This document shows, one piece after another, positions 5,651 to 10,093 of a stretch of DNA of 10,093 nt. This stretch comes from Microcaldota archaeon (GTDB lineage: Archaea; Micrarchaeota; Micrarchaeia; Anstonellales; J096). The notes under the pieces were generated by a model, which searched no databases, had not been told where the DNA came from, and saw nothing but the letters and a program-made list of their open reading frames with translations. The position numbers were made by a program, and so were the translations under genes. Location: NCBI GenBank assembly GCA_026396375.1, contig JAPLWW010000024.1, forward strand, positions 7,789 through 17,881, in the 5' to 3' direction. Within the stretch, counting starts at the first letter, position 1, and every line of letters starts with the position of its first letter.

Positions 5651-7134
5651 TTCCTTTGCTCCTCTTTCTTCCTTTTGAATTTCTTTATCCAGATGAAATA
5701 TCCTATGCCAAGCACAGCCAAAACCGCGGCTATCGGCACTATGTCAATCCCGAAAACCCGGATGCCTCCGGTATTCCTTGTAAATTGGCCGCGGGCGAAT
5801 GTCCCGTTGCCATTGAAAGACCCTGAGCCTGAAAAGGATCCTGAATTGCCGACGTCAAGAAAGATCTCCTTTGTGACGTTCCTTTCCTGGTTCATGCTGT
5901 CCCTGTATGTAACTGTAACTGAAAGGGGATAGCTCCCTGTTGCAAAAGGAACTGACACTGTCGGCTGCGCTGTATATGAGTCGTCAACGTTCAATGTGCC
6001 TATGAACTCCGTCCCTGATGTCACTCTTAATCCGCTGTCAGGCCCTGGCTCGATGCTCACGTATGCGCTCCTTATTGCCGAGTTTCCTGTGTTTGCTATC
6101 TTTATAGGAACCTTGCTCTCGTTTCCCGGGGTGACACTCTGGCCGTTGCTTATTGTCAGCTCAGGGGTCGCCTGGACAAGCACGCCCATGCTCCCGTTCC
6201 ATGACTGGCCGTTGCCTGAAATTATGCTTACAGGTAAATCATAGTATCCTGCGGCGGCGCTTGAGCTTATGCCAATTGTGACGTTCACGTTCTTGGTCTC
6301 ACCAGTCTTGATTCCGTCAAAGTAGATCCTTGAAGATCCCAATGGGGATAGGGCCCATTTTGTGTTTGAGCTCATCATCCCTATGGGCCCTGCATAAACG
6401 GTTTCATTGGCCCTGTTGTGCAGCTCGTCCTGGTAGGTTATCAGGATTGGAACCATCTGCCTTCCATAGGAAGGAGGGGATGACATTACAAGGGAAATCG
6501 AGACGTTTCTGCTTTCCCCGTTCCTCATGTCACCAAGCTGTATTGCCGATGTCCCGTTCAGGAAAAATCCTGAATCAGGGTAAGGCTCCACTGCAACGTC
6601 GCTTATGTCGTTTCCTCCAATATCCTTCAATGAAAGGATGACCGAAAGGGCGTCCCCTGGGTATATTTCAGAAGGGGTTGCGCCAAGCACATCGGCTGAA
6701 ACTGAATTTTTCCCTGATATGCTTACAGGTATTGACGCGTATGTTGTGTGCTGGCCTCCTGAATCCTGGTAGATCACCTTAAGGTAGACAACGATGACTG
6801 CCCCATTGTATCCGTCAGGAACATGGAAAGGCAAAGCTGTTATTGTCGATGATCCGCTCCCTATGTCGCCAACGCTCATGTAGCTTTCATCAGTCCCGTA
6901 GTTATAGTCTATTGTTACGGACTGCGCGGTCTCGGTTCCGGAATTCCCCAGGTTCAGCTGAAGCTGGGCATAGGATCCCCTGTAGACAGTGTCAGGTATC
7001 GTTGAATAGCTGGAAACCTGTATTGCGGATCCCCCGCTTGTCGATGATGTAGTTGACGAGGCGGTCGCTGCCGCTGCAATCCCCATCATTAAAACCGCCG
7101 CGAATGCGGCAAACCATCTTATATTATTTGTCAT
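5647..7134 (-). CDS. Secreted COG1361-like Ig-domain protein with C-terminal membrane anchor
   Basis: The product is 495 residues from the ATG at 7134. It begins with a basic and hydrophobic signal sequence (about 1-25, ending AAAATA), continues as several beta-rich modules resembling CARDB/NEW3-type Ig-like repeats (units with NxGxxxAxxVxI and YPLSVTVTYRD patterns), and ends in a Ser/Gly-rich linker (about 432-455), a membrane helix (465-483) and a KKFKRKK stop-transfer tail. At least eight N-x-S/T sequons suggest surface glycosylation. The layout matches archaeal COG1361 'S-layer-like' proteins, which often neighbour ABC permeases. A longer form from the TTG at 7149 is less likely: GAGG at 7144-7147 is nine bases from the ATG. 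It sits between the ATPase and permease genes and overlaps the latter by four bases, so it is probably a third subunit or adaptor. The MacA fold itself is not recognisable. Confidence 0.88.
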   Translation of the reverse strand: MTNNIRWFAAFAAVLMMGIAAAATASSTTSSTSGGSAIQVSSYSTIPDTVYRGSYAQLQLNLGNSGTETAQSVTIDYNYGTDESYMSVGDIGSGSSTITALPFHVPDGYNGAVIVVYLKVIYQDSGGQHTTYASIPVSISGKNSVSADVLGATPSEIYPGDALSVILSLKDIGGNDISDVAVEPYPDSGFFLNGTSAIQLGDMRNGESRNVSISLVMSSPPSYGRQMVPILITYQDELHNRANETVYAGPIGMMSSNTKWALSPLGSSRIYFDGIKTGETKNVNVTIGISSSAAAGYYDLPVSIISGNGQSWNGSMGVLVQATPELTISNGQSVTPGNESKVPIKIANTGNSAIRSAYVSIEPGPDSGLRVTSGTEFIGTLNVDDSYTAQPTVSVPFATGSYPLSVTVTYRDSMNQERNVTKEIFLDVGNSGSFSGSGSFNGNGTFARGQFTRNTGGIRVFGIDIVPIAAVLAVLGIGYFIWIKKFKRKKEEQRK

Positions 7135-7143
7135 TTTATCATT

Positions 7144-7147
7144 CCTC
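7144..7147 (-). promoter_or_regulatory. Shine-Dalgarno site (GAGG) deciding the start of the Ig-domain gene
   Basis: Minus-strand GAGG lies nine bases before the ATG at 7134. It overlaps the alternative TTG codon at 7147-7149 and so argues against that start. Confidence 0.6.
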
Positions 7148-7151
7148 AAAA

Positions 7152-7868
7152 TTATTTGTTTTTCTTAGCATTGGCATGATGCGCCTTGGAAACATCGCTG
7201 TCTATCCTGCCGTCCTTTATGTGTATTGTCCTGTGGGCATGGGACGCCACTATCTGGTCATGCGTCACAAGTATGAGCGTTATGTTGTAATCCTTGTGCA
7301 GGGAGGATATGAAGTTAAGCACAGCCGTTCCAGTCACTGAATCAAGGTTCCCTGTTGGCTCGTCCGCAAGCAGGATCCTCGGATTGATTACAAGAGCTCT
7401 GGCTATTGCAACTCGCTGCTTCTGTCCTCCGCTGAGCTCTGAAGGTATCCTGTCCTTCTTGTCCAGTATGCCTACCATAGCAAGCGTCTTCTCAACCTTG
7501 GCAATGCGCTCGGAAGCCGGAACCCCCCTTATCATCAAAGGCAGCTCAACGTTGCGCGAAACGCTCATGTTAGGGGATAGGTTGAACGCCTGGAACACGA
7601 AGCCTATGTTGTCCCTCCTTATTGTCGCAAGCCCGTCCTCAGGAATCCCTGATACAATATTGCTGTCAAATGACACTGTGCCTGAGCTTGGCTTGTCAAG
7701 CAAACCTAGTATATGGAGCAGCGTGCTTTTTCCGCTTCCGCTCTGGCCTATGATCGAGACAAAATCGCCCTCATTGACCTTTAGATTGACCCCTTTCAAT
7801 GCAAAGAAGGTGTTGCCTATGTCATAGGATTTGGAAACGTCAGAAAGCTCTATCAGTGCGCTCATCAT
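7152..7868 (-). CDS. ABC transporter ATP-binding protein, MacB/LolD type
   Basis: This cytoplasmic ATPase (238 residues) would power the permease encoded two genes downstream. All motifs are intact: Walker A GQSGSGKST (41-49), Q-loop Q93 in FVFQAFNL, signature LSGGQKQR (145-152), Walker B ILLADE (165-170) with D-loop GNLDS, and the switch histidine in THD (202-204). The tail rich in His, Ala and Lys (about 228-238) is non-conserved. The sequence GFVFQAFNLSP is typical of the LolD/MacB/FtsE group. Adjacent ATGs at 7868 and 7865 are both possible starts. GTGAT at 7869-7873, complementary to the archaeal 16S 3' end, directly precedes them, giving a leader of about 11 bases after the box at 7902-7909. 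The gene is the first of a three-gene operon. Confidence 0.96.
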   Translation of the reverse strand: MMSALIELSDVSKSYDIGNTFFALKGVNLKVNEGDFVSIIGQSGSGKSTLLHILGLLDKPSSGTVSFDSNIVSGIPEDGLATIRRDNIGFVFQAFNLSPNMSVSRNVELPLMIRGVPASERIAKVEKTLAMVGILDKKDRIPSELSGGQKQRVAIARALVINPRILLADEPTGNLDSVTGTAVLNFISSLHKDYNITLILVTHDQIVASHAHRTIHIKDGRIDSDVSKAHHANAKKNK

Positions 7869-7940
7869 ATCACATTGTCATTTCACATATTGGTTTCGCA
7901 GCTATAAAAGGATTTGCCGCATTAATACCCAAATCTCCAA
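7869..7940. other. Short intergenic region before the ABC operon
   Basis: These 72 bases hold the box A candidate and the GTGAT ribosome site described separately. No small ORF, hairpin or T-tract typical of a terminator for the upstream four-TM gene was seen, so some read-through into the ABC operon is possible. Confidence 0.4.
7902..7909 (-). promoter_or_regulatory. Candidate box A for the ABC operon
   Basis: Minus-strand TTTTATAG is centred near 7905. A start about 26 bases downstream (near 7879) would leave a leader of roughly 11 bases ending in GTGAT before the ATG at 7868. Confidence 0.5.
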
Positions 7941-8384
7941 TTATCTGGAGCTGACCCATGCCAGTATCGCAAGCGATATTGTCGCAAACACGTAAGGCAC
8001 CATTGAGAACATCCCCATCCTTCCGTAAATTCCAAGGAACCAGTGGAGCAAAGGCATTGATGTTATCGCAAACAGCATGAATGAGACAACTGCCATAAGA
8101 ATTCCGAAGGTAAACTTGCTCCTGAGCTCAAGGTAATCCCTAAGGTAAACAAATGTGAGCCAAATGGAAAGCGCAAGCATGAGCATTGACACCGCGTTCA
8201 TCGCAATGAACATCAGCAGCCCGTCTATTGGATTGTGCCAGAAAGGGAAAATCAGGTTGGTTGCCGTTATCAGCATTATTGCCGCCGCGATTATCCCGAA
8301 GGTGCCCAGCGCTGCAGTGGCTGTATAGTTGGCTTTTCCGGCCTTTTCATTATCCTTTTTTCCTTTCCTGTCATTTTTTTTCAT
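7941..8384 (-). CDS. Four-TM membrane protein paired with a winged-helix regulator
   Basis: The product is 147 residues from the ATG at 8384. A very basic N-terminus (about 1-18, mostly Lys, Asp, Asn) precedes four hydrophobic segments near 21-43, 53-81, 91-111 and 124-144, so both ends are predicted cytoplasmic. No catalytic or ligand motif is visible and I cannot assign a function. GTG codons at 8393 and 8390 are alternative starts; GGAG at 8395-8398 sits ten bases from the ATG, which I prefer. The coding region overlaps the end of the winged-helix gene by 14 bases, a strong sign of co-translation. Pairs of a small winged-helix protein and a small membrane protein recur in archaea, and a sequestering or sensing role is an inference only. 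Confidence 0.8.
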   Translation of the reverse strand: MKKNDRKGKKDNEKAGKANYTATAALGTFGIIAAAIMLITATNLIFPFWHNPIDGLLMFIAMNAVSMLMLALSIWLTFVYLRDYLELRSKFTFGILMAVVSFMLFAITSMPLLHWFLGIYGRMGMFSMVPYVFATISLAILAWVSSR

Positions 8385-8667
8385 CTTCACCACTCTCCAG
8401 CGCCTTCTTCATGTAATCGTTGGTCTCGAATTCCGGGCTTATGAAATAAACGGCCCCGTAGCCGTCCTTCATCTTGTAGATGATGCCGTTCTCCACAAGG
8501 GCCTCCACATGCCCCTGCACGGTCTTGTAGTCCAGGTTGAGCGAGACTGCGAGCTTGTGCATGTTGGACGGGCTCCTGTGCAGGGCCTTGACTATCCTGC
8601 GTCTTGTCGGCCCGCCCCTGGACGCCTCCAGCATCCAGTACAGCAGGCGCGACTTGGCATCCATCAT
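8371..8667 (-). CDS. Winged helix-turn-helix transcriptional regulator (ArsR-like)
   Basis: The 98-residue product is a single DNA-binding domain. After an N-terminal helix comes TRRRIVKALHRSPSNMHKLA (21-40), then the recognition-helix region NLDYKTVQGHVEALVENG (44-61) and a short wing IIYKMKDGYGAVYFIS (62-77). This is the usual archaeal winged-helix layout in which a DY-x-T-V-x-x-H helix reads DNA. No sensor domain or metal-binding cysteines are present, so the signal must come from a partner, possibly the overlapping four-TM protein. The ATG at 8667 lies 26-27 bases after a TATAAATA box, giving a leaderless mRNA. A palindrome at 8718-8737 upstream of that box is a candidate operator for autoregulation. 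Targets are unknown; the downstream ABC operon is a reasonable guess. Confidence 0.9.
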   Translation of the reverse strand: MMDAKSRLLYWMLEASRGGPTRRRIVKALHRSPSNMHKLAVSLNLDYKTVQGHVEALVENGIIYKMKDGYGAVYFISPEFETNDYMKKALESGEDEKK

Positions 8668-8689
8668 ACTGGATTATTGCATCTTTCCT

Positions 8690-8697
8690 TATTTATA
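8690..8697 (-). promoter_or_regulatory. Box A of the winged-helix/four-TM operon
   Basis: Minus-strand TATAAATA is the best TATA match in the window. Its centre is 26-27 bases before the ATG at 8667, which predicts a leaderless transcript. Confidence 0.65.
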
Positions 8698-8717
8698 GCT
8701 TTTTGCCCAAATTGACC

Positions 8718-8737
8718 CTTTTTCTTGTAAGAAAAAG
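8718..8737. repeat. Palindrome CTTTTTCTT/AAGAAAAAG, candidate operator or terminator
   Basis: Perfect nine-base arms (8718-8726 and 8729-8737) flank a two-base centre. The element lies about 20 bases upstream of the winged-helix promoter and about 75 bases before the methyltransferase promoter. It closely resembles the palindrome beside the truD promoter, including the flanking GACCC. Confidence 0.55.
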
Positions 8738-8752
8738 TGTTCAACCAAAAAG

Positions 8753-8786
8753 AAGCCATTTGATCATATGTGAAAAAGAATGGCTT
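8753..8786. repeat. Inverted repeat AAGCCATT/AATGGCTT upstream of the methyltransferase
   Basis: Perfect eight-base arms (8753-8760, 8779-8786) enclose 18 bases that contain the overlapping palindromes TGATCA and CATATG. It lies upstream of the methyltransferase box A, so it would act as DNA (a protein site) rather than in the mRNA. Confidence 0.45.
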
Positions 8787-8812
8787 GATGCCTAAACCTC
8801 TTTCAGATTCCA

Positions 8813-8818
8813 TTTTAA
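8813..8818 (+). promoter_or_regulatory. Candidate box A for the methyltransferase gene
   Basis: TTTTAA within CATTTTAACATTT is centred about 27 bases before the ATG at 8843, again predicting a leaderless mRNA. The match to consensus is moderate. Confidence 0.45.
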
Positions 8819-8842
8819 CATTTTTGCTTTCAGATACCCTTG

Positions 8843-9967
8843 ATGCAGATTGAAAAGGATTTTTCTTTGGGGTTGCACTTCACGTTTGAGCCAAGCAAAA
8901 ACCTGCCGATATACAACTGGCTGTACTACAAGGAGGCGTTCTCGCCCTATGTTGTCGAGAGGTTTGTCTCTGATGAGGATAAATTCATATACGACCCATT
9001 CTGCGGGATAGGGACCACTCTTCTGAAATCAAAGGAGCTTGGAAAGCAAAGCATGGGAACTGACGCATCATCATTGGCAGCGTTTACCTCTTCAGTCAAG
9101 ACAAGGGACTATTCTGAAAAAGATATAGGAGAGCTTGAGGAATGGGCCAAGAAATTGGATTTGAGCAATTATGGAGGCGTTGACTGGAAGTTTGAGCTTT
9201 TCAGCCCTTCAAAGGCATTTCCCAAAAGGAACCTCCATGAGATAGTGAAGATAAGGGAGGCGATAGAGAGGCTGGACGGAAAGGCAAGGGATCTTGCATT
9301 ATTGGCATTGATCTGCATCCTGCCCATGTCCTCATTGATAGTGAAGGATGGGGGAGTGCTGAAGTTGGACAATTCAAAAAGGGCAGGCCAGGCAATTGAG
9401 CTTTTCAAAAGGAAGATAAGGCACTATGTTGATGATTTGAGGAACAACAGGATTGAAGGGCCTTTGCCAGAAGTGAAGATCGGAAGCGCATTGAATATAG
9501 AAAAACAGTGCGACAAGATAATAACATCCCCTCCTTACCTCAACAGCATAGACTATACCAAGGTTTACGGATTGGAAATATCTTTATTGAACCTGGACAA
9601 GAATTCAACCATGAATGACAGGGGCATCTCCATGCCATCATTCATAACCAAGAAGACAGAGGCAGTCTTGACAGGAAGGGATTATATAGACAGTTTCGCG
9701 TTCATACCTGTTGTTGGAAACTACTTTGACTTCACAATCAAAGTCATAAAGGAAATGCACAGGAAGCTCAACCCCGGGGGAAAGGCGATCTATGTTGTCG
9801 CGGATGCAGTGATAAGCACGACATACATACCTGTTGACGAGATCTGCGGAAGGATAGCCGAGGAGGAGGGATTCAAGTCAAGGGTCATTGTGGGATTGAA
9901 GAGAAGGACCAGGATCAACAACAGGATTTTCGACACAAGGGAATCAGCGGTTGTCATGGAGAAATAG
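8843..9967 (+). CDS. Solitary SPPY-type DNA methyltransferase (N4-cytosine or N6-adenine)
   Basis: The 374-residue product is an S-adenosylmethionine-dependent amino-methyltransferase. Motif I, YDPFCGIGTT at 50-59, binds the cofactor, and GTDASSLA (about 72-79) holds the acidic motif II residue. About 150 residues later TSPPYLNSIDY (228-238) is motif IV; SPPY is most often seen in N4-cytosine enzymes but also in some N6-adenine enzymes. LNPGGKAIYVVAD (about 312-324) is the later strand motif. The region between motifs I and IV (about 90-215) is helical and may contribute to target recognition. RNA methylation cannot be excluded but usually goes with other motif IV forms such as DPPY. No endonuclease gene is adjacent in the window, so it may be an orphan enzyme. 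The ATG at 8843 is preferred over the TTG at 8840 because it fits leaderless spacing. Confidence 0.88.
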   Translation: MQIEKDFSLGLHFTFEPSKNLPIYNWLYYKEAFSPYVVERFVSDEDKFIYDPFCGIGTTLLKSKELGKQSMGTDASSLAAFTSSVKTRDYSEKDIGELEEWAKKLDLSNYGGVDWKFELFSPSKAFPKRNLHEIVKIREAIERLDGKARDLALLALICILPMSSLIVKDGGVLKLDNSKRAGQAIELFKRKIRHYVDDLRNNRIEGPLPEVKIGSALNIEKQCDKIITSPPYLNSIDYTKVYGLEISLLNLDKNSTMNDRGISMPSFITKKTEAVLTGRDYIDSFAFIPVVGNYFDFTIKVIKEMHRKLNPGGKAIYVVADAVISTTYIPVDEICGRIAEEEGFKSRVIVGLKRRTRINNRIFDTRESAVVMEK

Positions 9968-9975
9968 GGATATTG

Positions 9976-10093
9976 ATGAAAAGGAATCTTTTGGTCACTT
10001 TGGCAGGAAAAACTCATATTGAATGGGCGAAGCAGCTTTTCTCCAGCGTATACTGGAATGCGGGATGGAAAGGAGACTACATGCTGCTGGCAT
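9976..10093 (+). CDS. 5' end of a gene, possibly a nucleotide-sugar transferase (partial)
   Basis: Only the first 39 codons lie in the window. The frame opens with ATG eight bases after the methyltransferase stop, so the two are likely co-transcribed. The visible sequence includes NLLVTLAGKTHIEWAKQLF followed by SSVYWNAGWKGDYMLLA. A short first strand (LLVTLA), a helix and a second strand preceded by GDY resemble the opening of Rossmann-like GT-A glycosyltransferases of the family 8 type. With no DxD motif in view this remains tentative. The frame contains no stop before the window edge and uses codons like its neighbours. Confidence 0.6.
   Translation, partial: MKRNLLVTLAGKTHIEWAKQLFSSVYWNAGWKGDYMLLA

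Larger units (their letters stand above)
8668..8842. other. Divergent intergenic region between the winged-helix and methyltransferase genes
   Basis: These 175 bases hold two facing promoters and two inverted repeats, described separately. No coding ORF is supported. The region is long compared with the other gaps in the window, which suggests regulation. Confidence 0.5.

Noticed and set aside
7294..7827. Plus-strand 177-codon open frame
   Set aside because: It lies antisense within the ABC ATPase, whose Walker A, signature and Walker B motifs are all intact, and its translation has no recognisable features.
8329..8715. Plus-strand open frames across the winged-helix gene
   Set aside because: They are antisense shadows; the minus-strand frame has a clear winged-helix sequence and an ideal TATAAATA box.
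8843..10093. Restriction-modification or phage-defence island
   Set aside because: Only a methyltransferase is visible. The following partial gene resembles a sugar transferase, and no nuclease, helicase or toxin gene is in view.

Overview
The window reads as a piece of a compact archaeal chromosome. Evidence: an archaeal-type Pth2 peptidyl-tRNA hydrolase and a TruD pseudouridine synthase in one operon; AT-rich box A (TATA) elements centred about 26-28 bases before start codons, so many promoter-proximal genes look leaderless; GAGG/GGAG Shine-Dalgarno sites in front of several genes inside operons; heavy use of AGG/AGA and ATA codons; and a secreted, sequon-rich COG1361-like protein with a single C-terminal anchor. 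A small-genome (DPANN-like) or euryarchaeal host is possible, but the lineage cannot be fixed from these bases. No rRNA, tRNA, CRISPR array, insertion sequence or origin was seen.

Layout, left to right. (1) 1-947: promoter-like region, then a plus-strand cytosolic HExxH metalloprotease candidate. Its 5' end is ambiguous. (2) 952-2422, minus: a zinc-ribbon two-TM protein followed by an MscS-type channel, probably one operon. (3) 2477-2746, plus: acylphosphatase, divergent from the zinc-ribbon gene across a 54-base gap with one TATA-like box. (4) 2741-4279, minus: truD then pth2; the pth2 stop interlocks with the acylphosphatase stop. (5) 4403-7868, minus: a three-gene ABC system (ATPase, secreted Ig-like protein, MacB/FtsX-type permease). 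(6) 7941-8667, minus: a winged-helix regulator and an overlapping four-TM protein. (7) 8843-10093, plus: a solitary SPPY-type DNA methyltransferase, then the first 39 codons of a gene that may encode a sugar transferase.

How the genes may work together: truD and pth2 both act on tRNA. The ABC operon looks like a MacB-type mechanotransmission or export system in which a membrane-anchored extracellular Ig-like protein takes the place usually held by the MacA adaptor. The winged-helix/four-TM pair just upstream has its own promoter and is a plausible envelope-linked regulator. Most gene families here are ordinary. The most interesting parts are the ABC/COG1361 operon, the ambiguous 5' end of the metalloprotease, the leaderless versus Shine-Dalgarno division of starts, the shared divergent promoter, and a set of related CTTTTTCTT/AAGAAAAAG palindromes in two intergenic regions.
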